64,000 nt of DNA, from positions 1 to 64,000 of the forward strand of contig NZ_LYPL01000003.1 of assembly GCF_001662075.1 (NCBI RefSeq). The letters are read 5' to 3'. Position 1 is the first letter of the stretch. Each line of letters opens with the position of its first letter. The DNA comes from Rhizobium bangladeshense. GTDB lineage: Bacteria; Pseudomonadota; Alphaproteobacteria; Rhizobiales; Rhizobiaceae. Shown here in pieces: positions 1-7,951 of the stretch. The notes under the pieces were generated by a model, which saw nothing but the letters and a program-made list of their open reading frames with translations, was not told the DNA's origin and searched no databases. The position numbers were made by a program, and so were the translations under genes.

Positions 1-192
1 CTGGTGCGCGCCAATCTCATGCACCGCCGCAGGATCGACCGCCTGCTGCAACCCACCGCCACTCCGCCACACCATCTCCACCAGATGAGCCTCCAATGGT
101 GACGAATTTAAACCGGACAGCAGTGGCACAAGGCCGAGGATGACGTCGTGTGGAGAACGAAATCCTTTTTGGCTGCGTCTTCACCAATCGGA
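1..192. other. left edge, no supported gene
   Basis: No complete gene can be supported here. A plus-strand frame open from the left edge ends at a TGA near position 100. A minus-strand frame stays open across the stretch and leaves the window, and it could be the start of a gene lying to the left. Neither shows a recognisable domain or a convincing ribosome binding site, so the content is left open. Confidence 0.3.
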
Positions 193-834
193 TCATTTCC
201 TCGGCGCCGGCGCATTCTGCTGAAAAGCCGGTATCGTCTCCAGCTTGGTGACGATCTCCGCGATATTCGGCCACCGGGCAAGGTCGAAACCCATCCGCCG
301 GGCGCTGATCGCCTGTGGAAAGAGGAAGATGTCGGCTATGCCAGGCCGGTCTCCGACGGCGAAAGCGCCATTCCTGCGGCCGGCAATCATCGTCTCGACC
401 GCGGCCATTCCCTCGCCGACCCAATGACGGCTCCAGGCGGCAACGGCGTCGGCGTCGGCTTGGAAGACAGCCTTGAGATGCAGGCCGATCCGCGGCGGCA
501 GCAGCGCGTGGATCTCGGCTGCGATCGCAAGCGCGATCGAACGGGCCTGCGCCTTGCCTTCAGCCGCATCGGGCAGCAGCGGCGGCTCGGGCTGAACCTC
601 GTCGAGATATTCGACGATCGCCAGCGACTGGGTGATCAGCTGGCCACTGTCCGTCAGCAAGGCGGGCACCAGCCCCTGCGGGTTGACGCTTCGATAACCG
701 GCCTGCCGGCTTTCGGCATCTTCTCCGAGAATGCTCACCGGCAGTGCCTCTGCCGTCAGCCCCTTGAGCGCCAGCGCGATCCGAACCCTCGAGGTCGCAG
801 AAGAAATTTCGTTCTGATAGAGTTTCACTGTCAT
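193..834 (-). CDS. zeta-class glutathione S-transferase / maleylacetoacetate isomerase family
   Basis: A 213-residue cytosolic GST. The N-terminal thioredoxin-like half carries SSATSRVRIAL near residues 11-21, matching the zeta-class SSxxxRVRIAL active-site signature. It also has NPQGLVPAL and the glutathione-contact stretch QSLAIVEYLDE. The C-terminal half is the all-helical GST domain. Zeta enzymes isomerise maleylacetoacetate to fumarylacetoacetate in tyrosine catabolism, or dehalogenate small acids. No other tyrosine-pathway genes are adjacent, so the substrate is inferred from family only. It lies downstream of a short secreted peptide gene and ohr on the same strand, possibly co-transcribed with them. 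Confidence 0.85.
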   Translation of the reverse strand: MTVKLYQNEISSATSRVRIALALKGLTAEALPVSILGEDAESRQAGYRSVNPQGLVPALLTDSGQLITQSLAIVEYLDEVQPEPPLLPDAAEGKAQARSIALAIAAEIHALLPPRIGLHLKAVFQADADAVAAWSRHWVGEGMAAVETMIAGRRNGAFAVGDRPGIADIFLFPQAISARRMGFDLARWPNIAEIVTKLETIPAFQQNAPAPRK

Positions 835-848
835 TCTCCCTGCTGAAT

Positions 849-986
849 TTAGAAAAACGGTTGCTCAACCGCGGAAGCCACAGTTACAAGGCCTGCAAGT
901 GGCGATGGCTCGTGCGAGCTGATGTCGAAGATACAGGGGGCGGCGAAGACCGCAGCTGCCAGAACGCAGATGATCATCAATCTCAT
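849..986 (-). CDS. small secreted or membrane-anchored peptide, 45 aa
   Basis: A short gene with an ATG start preceded by GGAGGG four bases upstream, which is a strong ribosome binding site. The product begins MRLMIICVLAAAVFAAPC, a positively charged then hydrophobic stretch typical of a signal peptide or single membrane anchor. The remaining 27 residues are mildly hydrophobic and end in EQPFF. No family is recognised. It sits 14 bases before the GST gene and about 60 bases after ohr on the same strand, so it may belong to that transcript. The support is the strong binding site, the signal-like N-terminus and the absence of a competing gene; the function is unknown. Confidence 0.6.
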   Translation of the reverse strand: MRLMIICVLAAAVFAAPCIFDISSHEPSPLAGLVTVASAVEQPFF

Positions 987-1045
987 TGGACCCTCCATCG
1001 GCGAAGCCCGGCTGGGCCTCGCCTATTTCCTTTCTTCTGCCGCCT

Positions 1046-1462
1046 TCAGGCAATGCTCAGCTCGACATGGATATTTCCGCGTGTCGCCTTCGAATACGGG
1101 CAAGTCCGGTGCGCCTCGTCGACAAGCGCCTTGGCGACATCCGGCTCGATGCCGGGCAGGCTGACCTTGAGACGGGCCTGCAGAAAATAGTCGCCGTCCG
1201 TCGTTCCGAGATCGACTTCGGCATTCACCGCAGTCTCCGCGGGAAGCCTAATCTTCAGCTTGCCGGCGGCAATGCCCATCGCACCGATGAAGCAGGCGGA
1301 CCAGCCGGCGGCGAAAAGCTGCTCGGGATTGGTGCCGGGCCGCGCGGTGCCGGGAGGCGAGAGCTTCACGTCGAGCTGGCCGTCGTCGCTTTGCGAAGCG
1401 CCGTCACGCCCCCCGGTGGTGCGGGTCTTGCCGGTATAGAGAACCTTTTCGATATTTGTCAT
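1046..1462 (-). CDS. ohr: organic hydroperoxide resistance protein Ohr
   Basis: A 138-residue OsmC-superfamily peroxidase of the Ohr branch. Such enzymes reduce organic and fatty-acid hydroperoxides in the cytosol with dihydrolipoamide as electron donor. The two redox cysteines are visible in GWSACF and HRTCPYS, along with the Ohr signatures GTNPEQLFAAGW and YSKATRGNI. The start was set at MTNIEKVLYTG, preceded by GGAG about nine bases upstream; the frame is open further upstream, but that extension does not look like protein. Ohr genes are usually paired with the MarR-type sensor OhrR. None is adjacent here, so control must come from elsewhere or from the unassigned upstream 190 bases. Confidence 0.93.
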   Translation of the reverse strand: MTNIEKVLYTGKTRTTGGRDGASQSDDGQLDVKLSPPGTARPGTNPEQLFAAGWSACFIGAMGIAAGKLKIRLPAETAVNAEVDLGTTDGDYFLQARLKVSLPGIEPDVAKALVDEAHRTCPYSKATRGNIHVELSIA

Positions 1463-1624
1463 GGAAACACTCCGTAGATTGGCCGCCAAACACGAAGAAA
1501 TCGCTGCTGCGGCCGGGTTGACGAAGTGAGTTTTGACCGGCCGATATATCCTGCATGTTTCCGAAATCTTCCGAAATGTCACAAAACGTAGCATCGGGTA
1601 TCCGGGACATTCTTCCATACAAAT

Positions 1625-1646
1625 CCGCCGGAAAAACCTCCGGCGG
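1625..1646 (-). terminator. terminator hairpin after the histidine kinase gene
   Basis: Arms CCGCCGG and CCGGCGG (7 bp, loop 8) begin just after the stop codon of the histidine kinase gene and before ohr. On the minus strand the stem is followed by ATTTGT, a short T-rich tail. It would separate the two-component operon from ohr. Confidence 0.55.
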
Positions 1647-1654
1647 CCCTAAGG

Positions 1655-2977
1655 TCACCGAAGAGTGACTTCCGCGGCCAATCCGCCACCTGCCCGATTG
1701 TAGAGCCTGAGTGAGCCGCCGATCTTGGTCGTCAGCTGCTGGGTGATCGCCAGGCCGAGGCCCGTGCCGCCGGTCTCCCGGTTACGAGATTGCTCCAGCC
1801 GGAAGAACGGCTGCATGGCGGCTTCCAGCATATCGTCCGGAATTCCGGGCCCGCGATCCATGACCGATATGACGACATGCCCTTCCGCGTCATGCCCGAC
1901 GCTGATCTCGGCGGAGCCGGCAAATTTCAGGGCATTGTCGATGAAATTCGACAGGATGCGCCGAAGGGCATGCGGTTTGGTGAAGGCGGCACCCTCAACC
2001 AGCCCGACGACCGTGACGGCCTTTCCGGTGTCCTGATAGTCGTAAGCTATGCTGTCGATGAACGACGAAAGATCGATGCGGGCGTTCTTATCCCCGCTGC
2101 CGTGGGCGCTGCGTGCATAGGCTATGCCGTCCTGCACGAGGCGCTGGATCTCGGCGAGATCACTCACGAGCTTGTCCTTTTCGGGCGAATCCTCCGCCAT
2201 ATCGGCGCGCAGCCGCATGCGGGTGATCGGCGTCTGCAGATCATGTGAGATCGCCGCCAGTATCTGGACGCGCTCTTCGAGGTAATGAGCGATCCTCTCC
2301 CGCATCGCATTAAACGCCCTCGCCGCATGCGCCACTTCGCTCGGCCCCGTTTCGCTCAAGCCGGGACCGTCCTTATCGGGATCGAGCGCTTCTGCGGCGG
2401 CGGCAAGCTCGCCGAGCGGCCGGATTGCCAGACGAACCGCAAACCAGGCGCAGAGGATGAGCAGCGTCATCTGGACGGCGAAGACGTAGGGTAGCCATTC
2501 GGCGATCGGCATAACGCCTCTCGGTGTCACATCGATGGTAAGCGGACTGCCATCGCTCAGCGTCATATGTGCCTGCAGCCGGTTCATCTCGCCCGGAATT
2601 CGTTCGATGCGGATCGGGAAGCGGTGCCCGACCGCCGCCTCTATCTTTCCTGCGATCTCCCTGCCCTTGCTGGAGGTGTCGGGCACACCGGCGAGGCCAG
2701 GCCCGAGCTCGAAACGGTAGTTGCCGCGGCTCAGCCACTCCATAAGGTCGCCGCGCTCGGCCGCCGGGAGCCGATCGAGAACGGCAACCGACGTTGCGAC
2801 GTCGTTCTCCAGCGTCCCGAGCATTACCGCCTTGGCCGACATGTAGCGCTCCATGTAGAGAACGCTGAAGGAAAGCCCATAAGCGAGGGCCAGGCCGATC
2901 AGCAGGATGAGAAAGATCCTCGACCGCAGCGTTCTCGGCCACACACGGCCCGAAAGCATGGGAATCCCCGCCCTCAT
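1655..2977 (-). CDS. sensor histidine kinase (EnvZ/OmpR type)
   Basis: A 440-residue inner-membrane kinase. A first membrane segment (about residues 20-42) precedes a periplasmic sensor loop of roughly 115 residues. A second segment (about 163-185) leads into a HAMP linker, a HisKA domain with phospho-accepting His245 in AAISHDLQTP, and an HATPase domain with N box NFIDNALKF, G1 box DRGPGIPDD and G2 box GTGLGL. The start codon overlaps the stop of the response regulator gene by four bases (ATGA), so the two are translationally coupled. The signal is unknown. The neighbouring exported hydrolase and DipZ genes suggest an envelope stress or redox signal, which is inference. Confidence 0.92.
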   Translation of the reverse strand: MRAGIPMLSGRVWPRTLRSRIFLILLIGLALAYGLSFSVLYMERYMSAKAVMLGTLENDVATSVAVLDRLPAAERGDLMEWLSRGNYRFELGPGLAGVPDTSSKGREIAGKIEAAVGHRFPIRIERIPGEMNRLQAHMTLSDGSPLTIDVTPRGVMPIAEWLPYVFAVQMTLLILCAWFAVRLAIRPLGELAAAAEALDPDKDGPGLSETGPSEVAHAARAFNAMRERIAHYLEERVQILAAISHDLQTPITRMRLRADMAEDSPEKDKLVSDLAEIQRLVQDGIAYARSAHGSGDKNARIDLSSFIDSIAYDYQDTGKAVTVVGLVEGAAFTKPHALRRILSNFIDNALKFAGSAEISVGHDAEGHVVISVMDRGPGIPDDMLEAAMQPFFRLEQSRNRETGGTGLGLAITQQLTTKIGGSLRLYNRAGGGLAAEVTLR

Positions 2978-3714
2978 TGGCGCGGCTCCGAAATTTCGAC
3001 CGGAACCGAGAAGACATAACCTTCGCTACGCACCGTCTTGATGTAGGTCGGTTCGCGCGCATCGTCTCCCAGCCGCTGCCGCAAGCGGCTGACCAGAAGA
3101 TCGATCGAGCGATCGAAGAGTTCGGCGTCGCGGCCCTGCGTCAGGCTCAGAAGCTGGTCGCGATTGAGCACCCGCTGCGGATGGTCGATAAAGACACGCA
3201 ACAGGCGGTATTCAGCGCCGCTCAGCGCTATCGCGGTGCCTTCCTTGTCGAGGAGGTGGCGAGCGACCGTGTCGAGCCGCCAGTCACCGAAGGTCAGCAA
3301 TTGTCCCGCCTCGCTGATCTGTAGGTTAGGCGGCAGCATGCGCGTGCGCCGCAGCACCGCCTTGATGCGGGCGAGAAGCTCGCGCGCGGCAAAGGGTTTG
3401 GCGAGATAGTCGTCGGCGCCCATCTCCAGCCCGAGGATCCTGTCCATCTCGTCGGTGCGGGCTGTCAGCATCAGGACCGGGGTTGCCTTGTGCCGGCCGC
3501 CGCGCAGTTCGCGGCACAACACCAATCCGTCGTCACCGGGCATCATCACATCGAGCACGATCAGGTCGACTGCATTGGAGTCCAGAAAACTGCGCATCTG
3601 GCGCCCATCCGCGGCAACGCTGGTCCTGAGGCCATTCTTCTGCAGATAGCCCGAAACCAGCTCTCGGATTTCACGATCGTCGTCGACGATCAGGATATGA
3701 TCGACATGATCCAT
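2974..3714 (-). CDS. OmpR/PhoB-family response regulator
   Basis: A 246-residue regulator. The receiver domain spans residues 1-120 with acidic pocket Asp11-13, phosphorylation site Asp55 in IVLDVMMPG and Lys106 in YLAKPF. The C-terminal winged helix (about 140-240) has SGAEYRLLRVF and the wing region YIKTVRSEGYVF. It is the first gene of the two-gene operon with the kinase. OmpR-family regulators bind pairs of direct repeats spaced by one helical turn. Such repeats (TGTATY) occur about 1.3 kb away in the divergent promoter region between the adjacent hydrolase and dipZ genes, making these likely targets. Confidence 0.92.
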   Translation of the reverse strand: MDHVDHILIVDDDREIRELVSGYLQKNGLRTSVAADGRQMRSFLDSNAVDLIVLDVMMPGDDGLVLCRELRGGRHKATPVLMLTARTDEMDRILGLEMGADDYLAKPFAARELLARIKAVLRRTRMLPPNLQISEAGQLLTFGDWRLDTVARHLLDKEGTAIALSGAEYRLLRVFIDHPQRVLNRDQLLSLTQGRDAELFDRSIDLLVSRLRQRLGDDAREPTYIKTVRSEGYVFSVPVEISEPRQ

Positions 3715-3837
3715 ATTTGCTTATCCCTCAACGCTATGGCCGCGCCCACCGCCTCGGTCATGATGCCGAAGCGCAAGACGCGACCTACGCATATTCCGCC
3801 GGTCGGAGCAACGAGGCTCTGCGGCTTGATGCCGCCT

Positions 3838-4890
3838 CTAAAAGCGATCGACGTCGATCACCGCTTGCGCAAAGGCCTGTGGCGCCTCCTGCGGCAAGTT
3901 ATGGCCGATGCCGCCACCGATCGTGCGATGCTCGTATCTGCCGGAGAACTTTCCGGCATAGGCGGAGGGCTCCGGATGCGGCGCGCCGTTTGCATCACCT
4001 TCCATGGTGATCGTCGGCACCGAAATCATCGGCAAGGCGGCCAGCTTCTTCTCATAGGCGTCGTACTTGGCCTCGCCTTCGACAAGCCCCAAGCGCCAGC
4101 GATAATTGTGAATGACGATGTCGACATGGTCGGGATTGTCGAAGGCGGCGGCGGATCTGTCGAAGGTCGCATCGTCGAAATTCCACTTCGGCGAGGCCGT
4201 CTGCCAGATGAGCTTTGCGAAATCATGGGTGTTGCTGGCATAGCCCAGACGGCCGCGCTCGGTGGCGAAATAGAACTGGTACCACCAGGCAAGTTCGGCC
4301 TTCGGCGGAAGCGGCTTCTCGTTGGCTGCCTGGCTGCCGATCAGGTAGCCGCTGACCGATACCATGGCCTTGCAGCGCTCCGGCCAGAGCGCGGCCATGA
4401 TATTGGCTGTCCGCCCGCCCCAGTCGTAGCCGGCAATTATTGCCTTCTCGATCTTGAGCGCATCGAGCAGGGCGATCATATCGGCGGCGAGCGCCGAAGG
4501 CTGGCCGTTGCGCGGTGTTTTGTCATTGAGGAACCGCGTCGTGCCGTAGCCGCGCAGATAAGGTATGATCACCCGGTAGCCGGCCGAGGCAAGCAGCGGC
4601 GCGACGTCGACGAAACTATAGATGTCATAGGGCCAGCCGTGCAGCAGCAGGACCACAGGACCATCCGCCTTGCCGGCTTCGGCGTAGCCGATATCGAGCA
4701 CGTCGGTCTTGATCTGCTTCAGCGCTTCGAAGGACGTGTGGGTTCCAGCCTTCACATCAGGCAAGGCTGCGGGCGAAGCCGGCGCCGGCTGGGCGGAGGC
4801 CGCGCCTGCTACGCCGAATTCGAACGCCGCAAGGGCGATGGCTGTCATGCCGAAGAAGCGGCGGCGGTGGTGGTTGATTTGCTCGGACAT
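3838..4890 (-). CDS. Tat-exported alpha/beta hydrolase, epoxide hydrolase/haloalkane dehalogenase-like
   Basis: A 350-residue protein with a twin-arginine signal (HHRRRFFG, then a hydrophobic stretch ending ASAQPA near residue 35), so it should be exported folded to the periplasm. The alpha/beta hydrolase core shows HGWP (residues 84-87, oxyanion-hole motif) and GYDWGGR with Asp156 in the nucleophile position. Asp rather than Ser points to the epoxide hydrolase/dehalogenase branch. A likely catalytic His is in GGGIGHNLP near the C-terminus. It is divergent from dipZ and next to the two-component system, in whose regulon it probably lies. The substrate is unknown. Confidence 0.85.
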   Translation of the reverse strand: MSEQINHHRRRFFGMTAIALAAFEFGVAGAASAQPAPASPAALPDVKAGTHTSFEALKQIKTDVLDIGYAEAGKADGPVVLLLHGWPYDIYSFVDVAPLLASAGYRVIIPYLRGYGTTRFLNDKTPRNGQPSALAADMIALLDALKIEKAIIAGYDWGGRTANIMAALWPERCKAMVSVSGYLIGSQAANEKPLPPKAELAWWYQFYFATERGRLGYASNTHDFAKLIWQTASPKWNFDDATFDRSAAAFDNPDHVDIVIHNYRWRLGLVEGEAKYDAYEKKLAALPMISVPTITMEGDANGAPHPEPSAYAGKFSGRYEHRTIGGGIGHNLPQEAPQAFAQAVIDVDRF

Positions 4891-5234
4891 CGGTCTCTCC
4901 TGTCGAATGGATCACGGTGCTTAAAAGACGGTCGGGTTGTATCGCTCGTATGTCATAAGCCGCGGTTTTTGAATGCGAATGTAGCCCCGGCCCGCCGAGA
5001 TACATTCTGATACAATTGCGCTGCCCGCCTTTGTCCGAGCGCCGGATACGCCATCCCCTCTGCGGATAGGGCAGTTTGTATTCTTTTGTATCACCTGCGC
5101 TCCAGCGCAATAGTTCGGTACATTTTCCCGCCAAACCAGACACATCCGAGATACCTCCGCCCGGCTACATCGCGCCGTTGCTGGTTCAGGCCCATCGCCG
5201 TCCAGAGCCCGATCAATCGGTTTCAAAGGGAACG
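4891..5234. promoter_or_regulatory. divergent promoter region with paired TGTATY direct repeats
   Basis: No gene is seen in this 344-base gap between the divergent hydrolase and dipZ genes. It holds two tandem repeat pairs in opposite orientation. On the minus strand TGTATC occurs twice (complement of GATACA at 4999-5004 and 5009-5014). On the plus strand TGTATT and TGTATC occur at 5077-5082 and 5087-5092. Both pairs have exactly 10-bp spacing. Direct half-sites on one helix face are the usual operators of OmpR/PhoB-type regulators, and such a regulator is encoded next door. Each pair points toward one of the two divergent genes. Confidence 0.6.
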
Positions 5235-7013
5235 ATGATGACACTTCTGATCATTGCCTATCTCGGAGGCGTGCTGACCATTCTCAGCCCCTGCATCCTC
5301 CCCATCCTCCCCTTCGTTTTCGCCCGCGCCGGCCAGCCCTTCGTCAAAAGCACGTTGCCGATGCTGGCAGGCATGGCCGCCACTTTCGCTCTCGTTGCCA
5401 CCCTTGCCGCGGTCGGCGGCAGCTGGGCCATTCGCGCCAATGAATATGGACGCCTTGCCGCAATCGTCCTGCTTGCACTCTTCGGCGTGAGCCTGCTTTC
5501 GCCGCGCTTTGCCAGCACCCTTGCCCGTCCGGTCGTCGACCTGGGAAATAACCTCGTGAACGCCAGCGGCAGCGGACGCACGGCGCCGACGGTCAGGAGC
5601 GCCCTCATTCTCGGCGTTGCTACCGGCCTGCTCTGGGCGCCTTGCGCCGGGCCGATCCTCGGCCTTGTTCTGACCGGTGCTGCCCTGCAGGGCGCCAACC
5701 TGCAGACGAGCTTCCTGCTCGCGGCCTATGCAGCCGGTGCGGCGACCTCCCTTGCCGTCGCCTTGTCGGTCGGCGGAAAGATATTTGCGGCCATGAAGCG
5801 TTCGCTCGGTCTTGGTGATCGCATTCGCCAGGTGCTCGGCGCCGCCGTGCTCACAGGTGTCGCCATCATCGCCCTCGGCCTCGACACCAGCCTGCTGTCC
5901 CGCCTCTCCTATGCCAGCACCGCGTCTCTGGAGCAGGCCGTGCTCGACCGGCTGCATGTAAAGGAGCTCGCCGGTGCACCCTCTGAGGTCGCGAGCAACG
6001 ACGCGACGATCGTCGCGGCCGATGCAAAGAAGCCTTTCCGCAGCGATCTCCCCATCGAGAGTTATGCGCCCTCGCTCGACGGCGCAGTCGAATGGCTGAA
6101 CTCCAAGCCCCTGACCACCGAAGAGCTGCGCGGCAAGGTCGTCCTCGTCGACTTCTGGACCTATTCCTGCATCAACTGCATTCGAACGATCCCCTACACC
6201 AAGGCCTGGGCGGAAAAATATGCCGATCAAGGTCTCGTGGTGATCGGCGTCCACGCTCCGGAATTCGCCTTCGAAAAGAAGATCGACAACGTCAAAAGCG
6301 CGATCGGTGACTTCAAGATCGGCTACCCCGTTGCCGTCGACAATGACTACAAGATCTGGCGCGCCTTCGAGAACAGCTACTGGCCAGCGGCCTACCTGAT
6401 CGATGCCAAGGGCCAGATCCGCTACCACCACTTCGGCGAAGGCAATTACGGCAGGACCGAGAAGGCCATTCAGGACCTGCTGCGCGAGGCCGGAAGTGAA
6501 ATGACCGCAAGCGCGCCGGTCGCCCCCGATGCCAAAGGCGTGGAAGCCGGTCCCGATCTCGGCAACGTCCGCTCCGGCGAGACCTATCTCGGCTACGAGC
6601 AGGCGACGAACTTCAGTTCACCCGAGGGGCTGCAGGCGGATGCTCCGCAGAACTACTCGATCAGCAAGCCGGGCCTCAATGGCTGGGGCCTATCGGGAAC
6701 CTGGACCGTTGGTAAGGATCAGGCAACGCTCGATCAGGCAGGCGGCGGCATCACCTATCGCTTCAGCGCCCGTGACGTGCATCTCGTTCTCGGACCCGGC
6801 GATGAAGCTAAACCGGTCCGCTTCCAGGTGAAGATCGACGGCAAGGCTCCGGGTGCAGACCACGGCTCCGACATCGATGCCGACGGCAACGGCGCCGTCA
6901 CCGCGACGCGTCTTTACCAGCTCGTGCGGCAGTCCGGCACCGTCGCTGCCCGCAACTTCGAGATCCGCTTCCTCGATCCCGGCGTCCAAGCCTACGCCTT
7001 CACCTTCGGCTGA
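5235..7013 (+). CDS. dipZ: DipZ-type cytochrome c biogenesis/thioredoxin fusion protein
   Basis: A 592-residue membrane fusion protein. Residues 1-225 form a CcdA/DsbD-like multi-span domain with the paired membrane cysteines Cys20 (LSPCILP) and Cys137 (WAPCAGP) that carry electrons across the inner membrane. Residues about 270-420 form a TlpA/redoxin domain with active site SCINC (Cys312, Cys315). The last 150 residues match the C-terminal carbohydrate-binding-like domain of DipZ proteins. It should pass cytosolic reductant to periplasmic disulfides. The start is the ATG pair after AAAGGGAACG; the second ATG, three bases on, is equally possible. A secreted hydrolase gene follows at 52 bases on the same strand. 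Confidence 0.9.
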   Translation: MMTLLIIAYLGGVLTILSPCILPILPFVFARAGQPFVKSTLPMLAGMAATFALVATLAAVGGSWAIRANEYGRLAAIVLLALFGVSLLSPRFASTLARPVVDLGNNLVNASGSGRTAPTVRSALILGVATGLLWAPCAGPILGLVLTGAALQGANLQTSFLLAAYAAGAATSLAVALSVGGKIFAAMKRSLGLGDRIRQVLGAAVLTGVAIIALGLDTSLLSRLSYASTASLEQAVLDRLHVKELAGAPSEVASNDATIVAADAKKPFRSDLPIESYAPSLDGAVEWLNSKPLTTEELRGKVVLVDFWTYSCINCIRTIPYTKAWAEKYADQGLVVIGVHAPEFAFEKKIDNVKSAIGDFKIGYPVAVDNDYKIWRAFENSYWPAAYLIDAKGQIRYHHFGEGNYGRTEKAIQDLLREAGSEMTASAPVAPDAKGVEAGPDLGNVRSGETYLGYEQATNFSSPEGLQADAPQNYSISKPGLNGWGLSGTWTVGKDQATLDQAGGGITYRFSARDVHLVLGPGDEAKPVRFQVKIDGKAPGADHGSDIDADGNGAVTATRLYQLVRQSGTVAARNFEIRFLDPGVQAYAFTFG

Positions 7014-7065
7014 TCCGACACCGTTCCATTTAAAGGCTTCAACATCGCCCACAAGGAGTAAACCC

Positions 7066-7824
7066 ATGAACAAGCATCTCACTTTCATCGCAGCCCTCGC
7101 CTTCGCCACCGCCGGAATTGCTTTTGCTGCCGAGGCAGCATCGGTGAAGAACATCGTGATCGTCCACGGCGCCCTGGCAGACGGCTCGGGCTGGCGCAAG
7201 GCGACCGAAATCCTCGAAAAGCGCGGCTTCAACGTCACCATCGTCCAGGAACCGCTCACCTCGCTCGATGACGACGTGGCCGCGACGAGACGGGTTCTAG
7301 ACCTTCAGGAAGGACCGACGCTGCTCGTCGGCCACAGCTACGGCGGCATGGTGATCACCGAAGCCGGTAACGATCCCCATGTTGCGGGTCTCGTCTATGT
7401 CGCAGCCTTTCAGCCCGACAAGGGCGAAAGCCTGCTGAGCCTCGCCAGCTCGAAGCCGGCCGGCAGCATGGACATCAAGGAAACGAAGGACGGCAAATAT
7501 CTCTATCTTGACCCCGGCGCCTTCGCGGCGGATTTTGCCGCCGACCTTCCAAAAGCCGAGACCGATTTCCTGGCAAAGTCGCAGGTCTTCGCCGCAAAGC
7601 AGGCCTTCGCAGCCAAGATAGAAGAGCCGGCATGGCGCACGAAGCCCAGCTGGTCGATCGTCGCCACTGAGGACCGCTCCATCAACCCGGAACTGGAGCG
7701 TGACATGGCCAAACGCGCCGGCAGCGAAGTGACGGAGATCAAGTCCAGCCACGCCGTCTTCGCATCCCAACCGGAAAAAGTTGCCGACGTCATCGAAAAG
7801 GCGGCCAGAAAAGCCGGCGAGTAG
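7066..7824 (+). CDS. secreted alpha/beta hydrolase (serine nucleophile)
   Basis: A 252-residue protein starting at an ATG after ACAAGGAGT. A Sec signal peptide covers residues 1-24 (ends AFAAEA). The mature part begins with NIVIVHGALADGSGW, carries the nucleophile elbow GHSYGG (Ser) and ends with a candidate catalytic His in KSSHAVFA. This composition matches the esterase-like alpha/beta hydrolases common in proteobacterial periplasms (salicylate-esterase-like fold). It lies directly behind dipZ and is probably co-transcribed. Together with the Tat-exported hydrolase on the other side of dipZ it makes a module of two exported hydrolases around a periplasmic reductant channel. The substrate is unknown. 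Confidence 0.85.
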   Translation: MNKHLTFIAALAFATAGIAFAAEAASVKNIVIVHGALADGSGWRKATEILEKRGFNVTIVQEPLTSLDDDVAATRRVLDLQEGPTLLVGHSYGGMVITEAGNDPHVAGLVYVAAFQPDKGESLLSLASSKPAGSMDIKETKDGKYLYLDPGAFAADFAADLPKAETDFLAKSQVFAAKQAFAAKIEEPAWRTKPSWSIVATEDRSINPELERDMAKRAGSEVTEIKSSHAVFASQPEKVADVIEKAARKAGE

Positions 7825-7914
7825 AACCGGCAGGATGGGGGCGGCAGGTGCTCGAAGCCCGCATGCCGTCCCTATCCAACCTTTGTTCACATGGAGTGTG
7901 GGACAGCCAGTCCA

Positions 7915-7946
7915 GTTGCCCCTCTCCACGAATGGAGAGGGGCAAC
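7915..7946. terminator. perfect 13-bp hairpin between convergent genes
   Basis: Arms GTTGCCCCTCTCC and GGAGAGGGGCAAC pair perfectly around the loop ACGAAT. It lies between the convergent hydrolase and OmpA-family genes, so it may act as a bidirectional terminator or transcript-end stabiliser. Neither side has a T run, so it could also be a short repetitive palindrome. Confidence 0.55.
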
Positions 7947-7951
7947 ATCGT

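Noticed and set aside
3490..5010. A 506-codon plus-strand open frame across the regulator and hydrolase genes
   Set aside because: It is the shadow of two minus-strand genes with full catalytic motifs and shows no domain of its own.
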